Of a stretch of 64,000 nt of DNA, positions 10,843 through 26,812 are shown in pieces. The stretch covers positions 57,164,001 through 57,228,000 of the forward strand of contig OZ231126.1 of the NCBI GenBank assembly GCA_965153355.1, read 5' to 3'. Positions within the stretch are counted from its first letter, which is position 1. Every line of letters starts with the position of its first letter. The notes under the pieces were generated by a model. The model ran no database searches. It worked only from the letters and a program-made list of their open reading frames with translations, and was not told the origin of the DNA. The translations under genes were made by a program, and so were the position numbers. This stretch comes from Flaccisagitta enflata. Taxonomy: Eukaryota > Chaetognatha > Sagittoidea > Aphragmophora.

Positions 10843-12353
10843 AAGTGACGCGGGGTCACAATATCGTTGCAGACGGGTGGGCAGGGGCATCCAAACCCAT
10901 CCACACCCTATCCACAGCGTTACGATACATAGACAAAGACAACTTTGAGTGCCCAGAGCTGGGAGTGGTTCAGAAGTGTCCTATGATACTTCGTGAATAT
11001 CAATCACCCGGTGGTAAATTTTTTTGCAAGCAAAATTTTGAAAAAAAATCTTTTTTTGGCAAAAAAAGGGTATTTTCAGCATTTTTCAGCAAAAAAATGG
11101 TTAAAGCAGCTTCAAAAATCCTCAAAAATCCTGGAAATGGGTAGTCATAGTTAGAATACACATACTTTAACCCAATACAGCAAGTTTCTTGCAATATTTT
11201 TAAGATTAGAGCTTAAAAAGAATAAAAATATGTTTTTTTATGCATTTTAGAGCTTAAATTTAAATATGCAGCTTCAATAACCTTAGAAAATACTGGAAAT
11301 GTGTAGTAATAGTTAAAGTAGAAATACACTTACCCTGAACAACAAGTTAATAAGGATATTTTGAGATTGGAGCTAAAAAAAAAACAAAAAAAAAAAACAT
11401 TTATAAGCTAAATATTGTTCACAAAGTTCCAAAAATCCTTAAAAATCTTAGACATGTCTACTAACAAATAAAGTTTAAATATTTTTACCCTGAATATAGT
11501 TTGGGATACTTTGAAGTTTAAAGCTTAAAAATAACCTGAAATAGGCAAAATATCTAATTTTTTATATGTTAAACTAATATTGTTTATGCAGCTTATAAAA
11601 TCTTGAATGATACTAGCGCTATGTTGTAATAGTTGAAGTACAGATATTTTGACTTTTAATAAACAGTTTTTTTTTTATATTTTTTTAGACAAAGCTAAAA
11701 AAAAATCAATAATTAGTGTTTTTTAGGCTATTTTTGAGCTGTAAACTTGAAAATATCCAAAATTACCTACTGTACAGGGTTAAAGTATTTGTTCTTTAAC
11801 TATTACTAGACATTTACAGGATTTTCCAGGATTTTTGAAGCTGCCTGATCAAATTTAGGCTCTAAATCACTAAAAAAATCAATATTTTACTATTTTTAGG
11901 CTATTATTAAGCTTTAATCTTTAAAATATCTCATGTTACTTGCTGTTTAAGGTAAAAGTGTGTATACTTCATCTATAACCACGCATTTATAGTATTTGTT
12001 AGTATTTTTAAAGCTACTATTACCATTTGATGCTTAAAAAATGCTTAAAAACACTTTTTTTTTTGCCTAAAAAAGCATTTTTTCAAAATTTTGCTTTCAA
12101 AAAAATTTACCACCAGGTGATTGGTAATCACCAAGTATCATAGAACACTTCTGAACCACTCCCAGCTCTGGGCACTCAAAATTGTCTTTGTCTATGTATC
12201 GTAACGCTGTGTATCCCCATCCCATACTCAAACATACACAAAAAGTATCAAAAACAGTTTTTTTTCTACTTTTCGACTATAATCACGGACCAACGGACCG
12301 ACGGACCGACGGACGGACAAAGCCTCTTATAGAGTTGCGTGTCCGCAACTAAA
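10843..12353 (+). mobile_element. HINE-like element, family B, split by a foldback insertion
   Basis: 5' part 10843-10916 (GTGACGCGGGGTCACAATAT..CATCCACACCCTATCC) and 3' part 12212-12353 (CCCATACTCAAACATACAC..GACGGACCGACGG..GTTGCGTGTCCGCAAC then A-run) join into one normal B copy once the foldback is removed. Confidence 0.8.
10917..12211. mobile_element. Giant foldback element (~1.3 kb) with tandemly repeated arms
   Basis: CAGCGTTACGATACATAGAC at the left is inverted at the right. The arms continue through CCCAGAGCTGGGAGTGG and GGTGGTAAATTTTTTTGC, then through several ~160-bp diverged repeats (GCAGCTTCAAAAATCCT..) towards a centre near 11670. TATCC is present on both sides. No ORF. Confidence 0.82.
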
Positions 12354-12487
12354 AAGAGCAGGAATTTTGATGATGAATATCAGGTACTAATTCTGCACAT
12401 TTGCTAAGTGAAGATTTACAAGTAGGCAGTGAATATTTTAAGATCAATTAGTCCTTATCAATGTTGCATATTTATCTGTTATAATCT
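12354..12487. other. Gene 1 3' flank
   Basis: Between a B-HINE and the gene 1 stop codon; no polyadenylation hexamer recognised. Confidence 0.4.
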
Positions 12488-16188
<3,701 letters not shown>

Positions 16189-16491
16189 GGTTGGTTCGCT
16201 GAACCGAGGCTTTTGAAAATGATTTGATTTACATGGTTGGTGCCCTGAGTTGATGCTTAGATGCGAGGGGATTTGATTTACATGCGACAACGAAAGTGTT
16301 GCAAGAAAGGAAGAGAGAGAGAGAAAGAGAGAGAGAAAGAGAGAGATCTTGCACGCGAACACGAAAATGGAAAACCTGAAGTATGCTGTGATTTGGGTTT
16401 CTGTCATCTGGATTGAGTGACAGGTATGGAGAGAACAAGAACAATACACAAACAGACAGGACAGATAGAAAGACAGACAGGACAGATAGAA

Positions 16492-16575
<84 letters not shown>

Positions 16576-16675
16576 ACAGTAGATTCCATCTAGACTTGAG
16601 ATAACGGGGGCAAGCATTAGGGAAAAACAAATGAAGCCAGGGGAGTGATATTTAAAAATTAAAATATAGACCAAT
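16189..16675. repeat. Gene 1 upstream flank with (GACA)n-(CA)n
   Basis: GAGAGAAA run at 16310-16345, GACAGGACAGATAGAAA and (GACA)n at 16453-16530, (CA)n at 16531-16573. No TATA box recognised. Cys/Val or His/Thr frames here are repeat artefacts. Confidence 0.8.
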
Positions 16676-17128
16676 AAAAGGATGCTTTATTCCCAATGAT
16701 AGCTGGTTGCTATGGAAACACATTTCCATGTATTCTCCCAAAAATATCAACATTTTGGGAAATTTTTTCAGGGAACATTATTTAAAATCAAATATACAAC
16801 AACTTTCCCATGGTATGTTCTGTAAGAATATCGCTCGTTTGGCCATTGCTAGGGGCTGTCACACATAGTTACGCTCCCTTGTAACGGCCTAACTAGCAAT
16901 ATTCTTACAAAACATACTGTGGAAAATTGTTGTAAATTTGATTTTAAGCAATGTTCCCTGAAAAAAATTCTCAAAATGCTGATATTTTTGCGAGTTTTCA
17001 TGGAAATGTGTTTTCATAGCAACCAGCTATCATGGGGAATAAAGCTTCCTTTTATTAGTCTATATTCCAGATATCACTCTCCTGGCTTCATTTATCTTTC
17101 CACAATGCTTGCCCCTGTTATCTCAAGT
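16676..17128. mobile_element. Foldback element (family of 35208-35765)
   Basis: AGCTGGTTGCTATGGAAACA..ATTTCCATG at the left recurs inverted at the right. GTTCTGTAAGAATAT..GCTCGTTTGGCC and GGGAACATT are shared with the other two copies. Flanks also pair (CTTTATTCCC / GGGGAATAAAG; CAAGCATTAG / ATGCTTGCCC). Confidence 0.78.
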
Positions 17129-17739
17129 CTAGACGGGATCTACTGTATCTTGATTCTTGAATGCGCGTTTCTTTTTTGCTTTTCAACTCATGTGTGATGG
17201 AAGGTCCAACGGACCAACCGACGAACAGACAAATCCTCTTACCAAAACATTTCCCATCGGTGAAAGAGTATATTTGCGTGTGTGGTCATGACTGTTTCGT
17301 ACCAATTCTGATTTTGTAAAAACTACATTTTTCAGTCGAAACAATAGAATTATTTGGCTCCCTGCGAGCACGAATCGATATTTGAACGACTCATCTGGAA
17401 AACCATCAGGGGATGGCCTGGTGGAGCTTTTATTCAGGTTAAACAGATTCTGGTTTCATCGCTTCATTCTCTTAGGTTGAATACTAGTTCATATACAATA
17501 TCAGTGTACAGTATCTTGAAAGCGAATTTAAACCTCAAATGATAATGAAGTAGGACAACAACAAAAATTGATCGTTTTAGATTTATCGGGACAATATTCA
17601 TCGGTATTTGTAAGAAACAAATGATTTGGGGCCTTGGATGATTCTATATCGTGGTAATATATAAGGGCAATGTTGTTTCAACTTTCATAAATGTCAGGGT
17701 AGTGCACTCACAAACAAAAGACAAAAAGTGATGATTGAA
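17129..17739. other. No gene seen
   Basis: 17196-17232 carries a short GACCAACC-type HINE scrap; the rest is AT-rich without features. Confidence 0.45.
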
Positions 17740-18073
17740 CGAAACAATATCGTTGCGGACGGGTGGGCAGGGGCATCCAACCCCCATCTAAACCCCAACC
17801 CACTTCCAACACTCAAACATTTTCAGATCCTATTTTATGGAAAACTAGGAGTGGTGCGCGCATTAACTAGTCAGTGAGGTTTCACAAGGCCCTCTTCCAT
17901 TTATTTCAGTTTGGGTATAGCGAGGGATATTCTTCCACATTTCATACACAAAAAGTATCAAAAACGCTCGTTTCCCCACTTTTCAACTTGATGACCATGA
18001 CCAACGGACGGACGGACCAACGGATGGATGGACGGACAAAGCTTCTTATAGAGTTGAGTGTCCGCAACTAAAA
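17740..18073 (+). mobile_element. HINE-like element, family B, with internal insertion
   Basis: ACAATATCGTTGCGGACGGG..GGCATCCAACCCCC, an unrelated ~120-bp insert (17820-17940), ACAAAAAGTATCAAAAACGC, GACGGACGGACC microsatellite and GTTGAGTGTCCGCAAC. The insert has an inverted relative at 52775-52835. Confidence 0.75.
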
Positions 18074-18391
18074 AATGCCAGGCAGACAGACGGACAAACA
18101 ATCTCTTTCTGAAAACGACGGACCACTCCTCCAAGTTTCTTTTCACTATTCAGAGACACAAAAAAATGCGTTAAAAAGCCTATAAACCAACTTTGCGATG
18201 GACGGACTGACCGACGGACTGACAGACCGTCAGACTGACTAACGAACTGACCAATCGTCCAACAAGTGCTAATTAATGCCTTAAGACCTTTACAATGTCT
18301 TAAAAATGCTGAAAACACCTTTTAAACGACTTTGTGACAGACAGACGGACCGAAAAGTGGCTTTTAGAGTCACGTAGCACGCGACTAAAAA
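18074..18391 (+). mobile_element. HINE-like element, family C
   Basis: GCCAGGCAGACAGACGGACA.., TATTCAGAGACACAAAAAAATGC, two GACGGACTGACC blocks, then AGTGGCTTTTAGAGTCACG and an imperfect CGCGACT hairpin with A-run. Relative at 63540-63794. Confidence 0.7.
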
Positions 18392-19290
18392 ACTAAAACA
18401 AGAGGACATAAGGACATTAAATGAAAATACTGAAAATAGGGTAGGAATGAGCGAACATTAATAAAAAATAGTAAATGGACAAGCAAACAAGAATCACAAC
18501 TAGTAGATACGGGAGTAGGGGACGAGCTACTATCTTAGAAATAAATATACGGACAGCTGTTTATAGTCATAGCGCGCTTAATTTTTGTCATAGAACATTC
18601 GTTTTTTTTAGAAATGCGCGTCTTTGAAAGATCTAGAGATCTAGACCAAGCCCAATGCTGTATCTTTATTCGTTTAGAAATGAGAGCCGAAAGAGTAAAA
18701 CGTTTGCTTTTCGAATTTGGAAAAAAAAACTGCGGATAATTTTCATCATACCCCTCGGCGCCATCTGGGCTCGTTGCCTCGGGGATTTTTCTTTTTTACT
18801 TCAGTTTTTTTTTTACAATGCCTCTGGAAAAAAACACATTTCCCTAGATACCAAAGGGACAATTATCACTTTAAGGGGTGGAGGCCTCAGTTTACTTGCA
18901 ATCGGACATACCGGCAACTTCAAAAGAAGGGCTGAAAAGAATTGCGCTTAAGGTTTGGGAGAAGATCACTCCAGATTACTTGGCGTCACTCTACGATTCA
19001 ATGCCACGCCGAATGCAAGCAGTGGTCGATGCCCAAGGCGGACATACATAGTATTAGACGTTTTTCAACATATTCATGTACTTTTCTAGTCAATAAATGA
19101 ACTTTTTTATCAAGTGTCTGTATATTTATTTCTAAGATAGTACAACTTAAAAATCATAAGGCTGGAATCGCATCTCCGTTTGAAAAAAACTCGCCCCCTG
19201 AAGTGTCTAGGGTCACGACAGGCGTAAATCACCACTGATCTAGATGCTCTTGGTTTTGTTTGATGGTGATTCAATTTCTTAAGCGGCTTT
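18392..19290. other. No gene seen
   Basis: Short frames at 18655-18951 carry no known motif. 18860-19080 is mixed-composition unique sequence that I cannot assign. Confidence 0.45.
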
Positions 19291-19299
19291 CTCTGAGTA

Positions 19300-19980
19300 A
19301 GCCATTTTTTTTTAACTTCTAAGGGGCCCCTGAGGGCCGCCAAAAAAGCCCCTAAAGAGATTTTTTTTTGAAAAAATAAGTGGGGTGCAATAGATTGGAA
19401 ATGACCTAATTCGCCTAGATCCAAAATCTTGAAATTTGACTTTTTTAAAAAAGCTTTGATATTTTTTGTGTCGCGACTTGGGTCTTAGAAAAAAAAATTA
19501 AAAATTTTTTTTTTGGAAAATGGTCTTCAAAAGTAGGGTGCAAATGAGTGGAAATGACCTAATTCGCCTAGATCCAATACCCTGAAAAATACTTTTTTTT
19601 TCAAAAATCTTTGAAAATTATTGAGTATTTTTACTTAGGGCCTCTTAAAAATTTTTGAAAAATGGTCTTTAAAAGTGGGGTGCAATCGATAGGAAATGAC
19701 TTAATTTGCCTAGATCCAATACCCTGGAAAATACTTTTTTTTCAAAAATTGAAATTTGTATTGGGGGCAAGTTTGGTGAGAGAATGGAGAAAAACACTGT
19801 CGGTTTTTGGTTTTTCTTGTCATATACAAAAACGGCTGTAATTTCTAAAATATTGATGCAATTGCCTTGAAATTTTAAATACAAGCTCACGTCATGCTTC
19901 TCGACGTTTAAGCCAGAAATCATGATTGTGAACTGTTGTTTAGTTGCATGCACTTCTTTGCTTAACGGGAGTAAACAAGG
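19300..19980. repeat. Partial copy of the 22424-23285 dispersed repeat
   Basis: GGGGCCCCTGAGGGC..AAAAAAGCCCC followed by three ~150-bp tandem units (GGGTGCAA..GGAAATGACC..CGCCTAGATCC). It ends near a domain read on minus as ..LKFQGNCINILEI.. that is shared DNA, not a gene. Confidence 0.7.
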
Positions 19981-20075
19981 CTGGATATGCGGCTACCCCA
20001 GTGAGCAGGGGCAGTGACTGAGAATCCTAGAAGATCACTGAATCATTTGGGCAGGAGCAGTGAGCTCATGGTCAG
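19975..20075 (+). mobile_element. Truncated HINE-like element, family A (5' part)
   Basis: AACAAGGCTGGATATGCGGC, GAGCAGGGGCAGTG and ATCATTTGGGCAGGAGCAGT; no microsatellite or hairpin. Confidence 0.6.
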
Positions 20076-20084
20076 CTCATGGCA

Positions 20085-20345
20085 CATGGTCAGCGGTACC
20101 CGATGCCCTGCTCGGAGTGATTAGTGAATTTCCTTACGTCCATCCGTCCTAAGAGGTCAAAATTTAGGCTCGAGAGGGCAAGTTTGAGGCTTCATAGGAC
20201 ATATTTCAGGCCAGAGAGGACTGGGAGACCATAGAGGCCAGAGAAGCCAGAGAGGCCTGAATTGGCTGATTATCGATTAATGGTCTAGGAGGGATGATTT
20301 TAGGCTAAAGAGGGCTGATTTTAGGCTAAAGAGGGCTGATTTTGA
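20085..20345. mobile_element. Family D-type fragment with ~20-bp minisatellite
   Basis: CATGGTCAGCGGTACCCGAT precedes diverged units (AGGCTAAAGAGGGCTGATTT, GAGGCCAGAGA). TIR not complete. Confidence 0.5.
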
Positions 20346-20744
20346 GTTTGATTTGTTCATCACAACTATGAGGTGGTTGTGGTAATAATAGATTTTGGTC
20401 ATTTTGGCTGCAAAATTGGGCTACTTCTCTTTATAAATCTGACTAAAAATCCATGAGACTATAAAACTAGAGCTCAAGAGCTAACCAGTGGTGCAATCCG
20501 CATGTTTCTATCATTTTTTGGTAATTTAATGGTAAGAGAAAAAAGAAATCCTACTTTTTTTGCCATTTTTGAAAGTACATGATCAACTTCAAAATAATGG
20601 CATTTCTAAATGGTTTGACACACAGAGACGAGATTGCGCTCAGATTGTAGATTTTTCGATGAAGATAAAATGCTTATAAATTTTGTTCACTTATGTAAAC
20701 CAGAAGTTGAGATATCTCTCTTTAAAGGTGCTGCCAAACATATT
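20346..20744. repeat. Dispersed repeat shared with 9236-9350; otherwise nothing
   Basis: AACTAGAGCTCAAGAGCTAA and CAATCCGCATGTTTCTATC at 20463-20512. Confidence 0.55.
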
Positions 20745-20956
20745 TCCTAGATAGTAGTTGGCAGAATTTGGCAAAATTTGGCAGAATTTGAACGTGTTTG
20801 GCAGAAATTGGAAGAATTTGTCAGAATTTGGCAGAATTTGGGTTTTGCTGCCAAGGGGGTGGACGGAGGAGAAGAGGAAGGAGGAGGAGAAGGAGAAATT
20901 TCCCCCTATGTGAAAGCATAGGTCATCGACTCCTTCAGGGCCGCTGGCCAAAAGTA
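20745..20956. mobile_element. Family D fragment with TTGGCAGAATT repeat
   Basis: About eight ~11-bp units (GGCAGAATTTG) at 20758-20838, then GGAGAAATTTCCCCCTATGTG, GCATAGGTCATCGACTCCTT and GGGCCGCTGGCC of the D right end. Confidence 0.65.
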
Positions 20957-20999
20957 CCACCAGTCTATTCTTGACAATATGTTATCATTATCAATGCTA

Positions 21000-21035
<36 letters not shown>

Positions 21036-21981
21036 CCAAGCAGCCTACCCAGGCTTGACAGGTATGAAAACAGCATGTAAGTTCTTGAGAGGCATTGCAA
21101 TTTGTAAATCAATCTCATGAGACTCCTGACAACGTTTCGCCTGCTCCTACATTAAATCAAACGGAGCACATTAAGCTAGTAATGATTTGCCTGAGCGGGA
21201 ATGATTGATCTTTCAACTGCTTCTCATCTTATCATTCTTATCATTCTCATCATTCTTTTTGAGAACTGGTCCATTAAAGAACTATTTTGTGCTTTGGCAA
21301 TAAAAACAATAGTGGTTTTGTCCACTGACTGTATACAAGCGGAAGTGCCAAAACTATTCGTCCCGCACTTGTCCCTATAATAATTGAATTATTGACGTCT
21401 ATGATAGTTAAGGTATCCAATGACCTAACCTGACCAAGCTAGATAGATAGGTTCCATTATACTTTTTTAATGTGCGCACGCCGTGTCTGTCCCTGCATCA
21501 ATCCTGTCCCTGTTGGAGACACTTGAGTCCATTATGAGCAGTTTATCTGAATGAGGGGGAATTTGGTGTTCATGATTCATATTTGTAATGTTATGCATGA
21601 CAGATGGATTAATATCACTACAGTATATCCAATTACACACCACTTCATGGTGACCTATCATCCCACGATATTTCTTCTTGAAGATGAATTCCCAATCCTC
21701 CAATCATTAGGATTTCCCTTTAACACAAAATAGTATAAATTGTCCATATCCCCACCCCCGTAGTTTAATTGAGAGGAGGGGTAACAGCTAGGGAGTCGGA
21801 TCCCCATAATTCCTTTTTTTCAATTAGATTTAACCATTGCTGAATTGACTATCCCTGTCAATGCCAAAAATCAGCACTAACTTCTATCCCTCATCCCTCT
21901 ATTGTCCTCCTATTGTTGCACATTTCATATGATCATGCAATGAGGGATACCGAAATGAATAAAATGTGCAACAAAAATTAA
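20957..21981. other. No gene; (GTT)n at 21002-21035
   Basis: Mixed sequence with a trinucleotide run. Frames at 21467-21733 on both strands lack motifs or splice context. Confidence 0.5.
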
Positions 21982-22126
21982 ACAAGGCCGGATACGGCGG
22001 ATACACGGCAATCCAGTCGCGGATGGTTGGGCAGGGACAGTAATACAAACACCGCTCGGAATTCAAAAATGTGGCCTACCAACCTACACAGCAAGGTGTA
22101 GATTCGCGTGTCCTTGACTAAAAATG
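21982..22126 (+). mobile_element. HINE-like element, family A
   Basis: AACAAGGCCGGATACGGCGG, CCAGTCGCGGATGGTTGGGC, shortened microsatellite, GATTCGCGTGTCC hairpin remnant and A-run. Confidence 0.75.
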
Positions 22127-22195
22127 TTAGTTTGAAGACAATTCTTTAACGAATTTATTTTTCAAAAATTGTTGAATTTTCTTAACTAGTAAAAT

Positions 22196-22249
22196 GTTAC
22201 AGACAGACCAACAGACCGAGGTGTAGAGTCGCGTGCACGCGACTAAAAA
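22196..22249 (+). mobile_element. HINE 3'-end fragment with perfect palindrome
   Basis: Short ACAGACAGACC microsatellite then GGTGTAG and the 18-bp palindrome AGTCGCGTGCACGCGACT plus A-run; 5' part absent. Confidence 0.75.
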
Positions 22250-22423
22250 GGGGGGCGGTGCGGTGAAAGATCATGACTGTCACCATTCTGCTTAACAAAA
22301 AAAGTCTATCAGTAGAAAAGTTAAATCCAGTTGATTTAGTGCTAAAAATAAATAAATATTTTTGGTCAAAAGCATTTGCAGGCTATCAAAACAAATATTG
22401 GCTTCCCCATACTATTAAGTAGA

Positions 22424-23279
22424 GATTGACCTTACATCCGGAATCTGAGTCCTGGTGAATTTTCCGATTTCTCTTTTAAATGCGGCCGGGCCAGAGGGAT
22501 TAAAGGCATGAGCTTGAGGTCTAATTAATCAGCCTTAATTTGGTCCTGAAAATTACCTTGGTGTATGCACATAACTCTGTTGATCTCATTAACCAAAATT
22601 TTGAACGTCGTAGGGGCCCCTAAGGGCCCCAAAAAAGCCCTTAATGAGGATTTTTTTCTGAAAAAAAAAGTGGGGTGCAATTGATAGGAAATTGTTTGAT
22701 TCGCCTAGATCCAAAATCTTGCATTTTCACTTTTTTCAAAAAAACTTTGAAAATTTTTGTGTCACGCGTTGAGGACTTAAAAAAAAAATTACAAAATATT
22801 TTTTTGAAAAATGGTTTTTAAAAGTGGGGTGCAATCGATAGGAAATTTTCTGATTTGCCTAGATCCAAGATCTTGTATTTTCATTTTTTAAAAAAAAACT
22901 TAGAAAATTTTTGTTCCGCGCATTGGGGACTTAGAAAAAAATCACAAAATATTTTTTTGAAAAATGTTTTTTAAAAGTAGGGTGCAATCAATAGGAAATT
23001 GTTTTATTTGCCTAGATCCAAAATCCTGTAACTTTACTTTTTTTTCAAGAAACTCGGACTATGTTGAAATTCACTGCCGGCCATATTTTCAAAGAAAGTT
23101 GAAAAATTCTCCTGGAACTTTTTCAGTTTGATGTGGTTCAAACAAATGCTCATAACTTCTAAAGCATTTGAGCCAGAACCTTGAAATTTGAAACGTGCAT
23201 TATTGAAAGCGCTGAGCAGATCCATGCAAAAGATTGAGCTACTGACTGACCTAGGAAAACTTTCGAGTCTAGGTCTATA

Positions 23280-23285
<6 letters not shown>
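22424..23285 (+). repeat. Dispersed ~860-bp repeat (copy 1), overlaps the gene 2 3' end
   Basis: GTAGAGATTGACC..TTACATCCGG, GCGGCCGGGCCAGAGGGATT, GGGGCCCCTAAGGGCCCC, three ~150-bp tandem units, then TTCGAGTCTAGG. Present inverted at 39599-40460. Its end reaches the gene 2 stop region. Confidence 0.85.
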
Positions 23286-24218
<933 letters not shown>

Positions 24219-24354
24219 GATTAGCGTGTTTCTAATGACGACAATAATCGTGATTACTCCCGTCAATCGCGTTTTCAGCATCAACAAATGTTCATGAATT
24301 TCAACTGTCCCACAAAGGAGTGAGTGAAATAAGTGAGCCCCTGTGCAAAGCGAG

Positions 24355-24573
24355 ATTGTAGAGCGAGTAGTTTTTGAGTAATGATTTTTTGAATCTTTTT
24401 TTATTTTTTCGCATTTTTTGCATTTTTCCCAAAAATGAGATATTGAGTTAGTTTTTAAACTTAAAAATGTCCCTGATGAATATTGAGCATGCTGGCAACA
24501 AAACTAATGTCCGTTAGTCTATCTGTCTGTTTGTCTGTTTGTCTCTCTGTCTATGTCTTTCTCTCTTTTTTTT
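24355..24573 (+). repeat. Dispersed repeat, left part (shared with 28605-28840)
   Basis: TTCGCATTTTTTGCATTTTT, CCCAAAAATGAGATATTGAG, GCATGCTGGCAACAAA and a TGTCTGTTTGTC microsatellite; interrupted by the HINE that follows and resumed at about 24922. Confidence 0.7.
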
Positions 24574-24919
24574 TAGTCGCGTGCACGCGACTCTACACCT
24601 TGGTCTGTCGGTCGGTCGGTCGGTCAGTCGGTCCGAAACAAATATTTCTAAATTTTTTATTCTTTTAACGTTTTTTAACATGTTTTGATGTTTCTTAATA
24701 TTTTTTAACATTTCTTAACATTTTTTAACAATGTTTAACATTTTTTAACATTTCCTAAAATTTTACCTTTTTTAACATTTCTAAGTTCTTTTAACACTTT
24801 TTACCATTTTTTAACATTTTTTAACATTCTATAACATCCTTTAACATTTTTAACTTTTTTTAACATTCTTAACATTTCAACATGTGTTTGCTCTTTTGTT
24901 TGTCATTTCTAGACGCACG

Positions 24920-24921
<2 letters not shown>
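24574..24921 (-). mobile_element. HINE-like element, family A, with TTTTTAACAT minisatellite
   Basis: 18-bp palindrome AGTCGCGTGCACGCGACT at the left, GTCGGTCGGTCGG microsatellite, about 20 units of ~10 bp (TTTTTTAACA) at 24660-24870, then ACGCACGCGACT at the 5' side. It sits inside the dispersed repeat, whose other copy lacks it. Confidence 0.78.
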
Positions 24922-24988
<67 letters not shown>

Positions 24989-25040
24989 TGTTTATTTGAT
25001 TGTCTCTCTTTGCCTAGTTTGGAAAAAAGTCAAAGAATAC
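24922..25040. repeat. (CT)n and right part of the dispersed repeat
   Basis: CT run to 24984, then TTGTTTATTTGATTGTCTCT as at 28815-28836. Confidence 0.8.
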
Positions 25041-25144
25041 CTTCGGCTTTTTGAAACCTACGGCGTAAATCGATTTTCCTTTTTTCTCATGGGTGATTTG
25101 GGGAAGTTGATATGCATGAAATCAATAGCTCAGAAAGAGCTAAT

Positions 25145-25290
25145 TTTTAGATGCGTCCGTCAGGAACGCATCTCTATAAGAGGGTTTGTCCGTCGGTCGG
25201 TCGGTCCGTCCGTCCGTCCGTCCGTCAGTCCGTTACGCAAGTGCCAAAACCGCGTTCCTCGATTGTTTTTGGCCACGATGAGATCCTGTA
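25145..25290 (-). mobile_element. HINE-like element, family E
   Basis: Hairpin AGATGCGTCC..GGAACGCATCT at the left, TATAAGAGGGTTTGTCC, long GTCGGTCGGTCC microsatellite, CGTTACGCAAGTGCC and GCCACGATGAGATCCT at the 5' side. Confidence 0.75.
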
Positions 25291-25750
25291 CTGAATCAAA
25301 TGGTCGACAAACATGTTCTGAAGGCTTCCTTTACTACTCTTGTCGTTTCATCTGTCAGTTTGTCCATCTCCATATATGTCACATGTTCAATACACACTAG
25401 AGGGAGTAAAAGATGAGTTTTTCTGCGAAAATCCTCGTATAGGCGATAAATGTTTGCGGTTGTAATAATTTTGAAGGTAGAAACTTGCAAAAATCGATTT
25501 TTCCCGCCGCTACCTGCTTCGCTCCAGCTCCTACTCTACCTTATAATGAATGAAGTGATTTCAAAGGAGAAATCATTTCTGTATAGGAGGGGTAACTTCT
25601 AAGTGTATATCTCCGACACAAATAGACCAAGTAACCTCAACTTAGGCTCATTTTAAAGAGCAGACACAGGTCTTTAAAATGAGCCCAAGTTGTGGTCGCT
25701 AACTCAATTTGTTAAGAAGAAACAATCTTCCAAAGTCAATGTTGTTTTCA
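25291..25750. repeat. Repeat block inverted relative to 28410-28555; no gene
   Basis: 25385-25530 (AAAAGATGAGTTTTTCTGCG, TTTGCGGTTGTAATA, AAAAATCGATTTTTCCC) recurs inverted at 28410-28555. The rest, including the GAGCCCAAGTTG inverted pair at 25640-25695, is unassigned. Confidence 0.65.
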
Positions 25751-25754
25751 GATA

Positions 25755-25970
25755 GTAACGCGGGGTTACAGTATTGTCCCGAATGAGTGGGCAGGGGCAT
25801 CCAACCCCCATCCACACCCAAACCCCCCCCCACACACACACAGGCATCTAGTACGCTCATTTTGCAACTTTTTGACTCAATCACCACAGACAAACGGATG
25901 GACCAACAGAAATACCAACGGATCAATGGACAGGCAAAGCTTCTGATACTCACTAGTCCGCGACTAAAAA
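25755..25970 (+). mobile_element. HINE-like element, family B
   Basis: GTAACGCGGGGTTACAGTAT, GTGGGCAGGGGCATCCAACC, weak ACGGATGGACC microsatellite, GTCCGCGACT and A-run. Confidence 0.72.
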
Positions 25971-25985
25971 TGGCAAAATGTGTTG

Positions 25986-26006
25986 GTGCGCATGTGCGTG
26001 TGCGTG

Positions 26007-26090
<84 letters not shown>

Positions 26091-26170
26091 TCTGTGTGTC
26101 TGTGTGGCTCTATGTGTGTCTGTGTGGCTCTATGTGTGTGTGTGTGTGTGTGTAGGTATGTGTGTGTGTG

Positions 26171-26209
<39 letters not shown>

Positions 26210-26218
26210 ATGTGTGTG
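25986..26218. repeat. (GT)n microsatellite
   Basis: Long GT run with GTCTGTGTGGCTCTAT interruptions near 26088-26135; poly Cys-Val frames are artefacts. Confidence 0.95.
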
Positions 26219-26289
26219 TTTTCATCACTTTATCTGGCAAAGTCAGCAAAGCATGCTGTTCCTGCCACTAGGATATGTGGGGTGAGAGA

Positions 26290-26690
26290 CTGCTGTCTTT
26301 GAGAACTGCAATTGGAATGTGGGGGATTTTCTCCTTCTCCTCCTCCTCCTCCTTCTTCTCCTCCGTCCCTCCCCCTCAAATCCAAGTTCTGAAACCCAAA
26401 TCCAATTCTCGAGGCCCAAATCCCAGCCTTGAGGCTGAGATGTGGGCCTCTGCTGGGAACTGGGCCTCTTTGCTGGGGTTTGGACCTCGAGGCTGAGATA
26501 TGGGCCTCAAGGCTGTGATATGGGCCTCCAGACTGGGACTTGGGCCTCCAGACTGGGATTCACTTTCAGGCCTCGAAACTGGGATTTGAGGGGGGGTGGA
26601 AGGAAGAAGAAGAAAAAGAAGGAGAAAATCCCCATATGTGTGAGAGCATAGGTCATCAATCCCTTTGGGGGCGCTGCCCAAAAAAAAACT
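26290..26690. mobile_element. Family D TIR element with ~20-bp minisatellite
   Basis: Ends ATATGTGGGG..GGGGATTTTCTCCTTCTCC and GAGAAAATCCCCATATGTG..GGTCATCAATCCCTTTGGGG. Units such as GGCCTCCAGACTGGGACTTG fill 26400-26580. Confidence 0.72.
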
Positions 26691-26692
26691 GT

Positions 26693-26812
26693 ATGTGATG
26701 GGCCGACAGATGGATGGACAGACAGATGGATGGATGGACAGACGGATGGATGGACAAACCGATAGAAGAACAAAGCGGGGTGTAGAGACGCGTTGCTTGC
26801 AACTGACAATAC
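26693..26812 (+). mobile_element. HINE 3' fragment (family A-like)
   Basis: GATGGATGGACAGACGGATG microsatellite, AAAGCGGGGTGTAGAGACGC and an imperfect GTTGCTTGCAAC hairpin; directly abuts the D element. Confidence 0.6.

Noticed and set aside
23034-23225. Minus-strand peptide RFKFQGSG.. and its relative at 19669-19953
   Set aside because: Both lie in the dispersed ~860-bp repeat; similarity is at DNA level and the frames are not maintained.
25978-26285. Cys/Val and His/Thr repeat frames over GT/CA runs (also 16404-16604, 29216-29612)
   Set aside because: Microsatellite artefacts.
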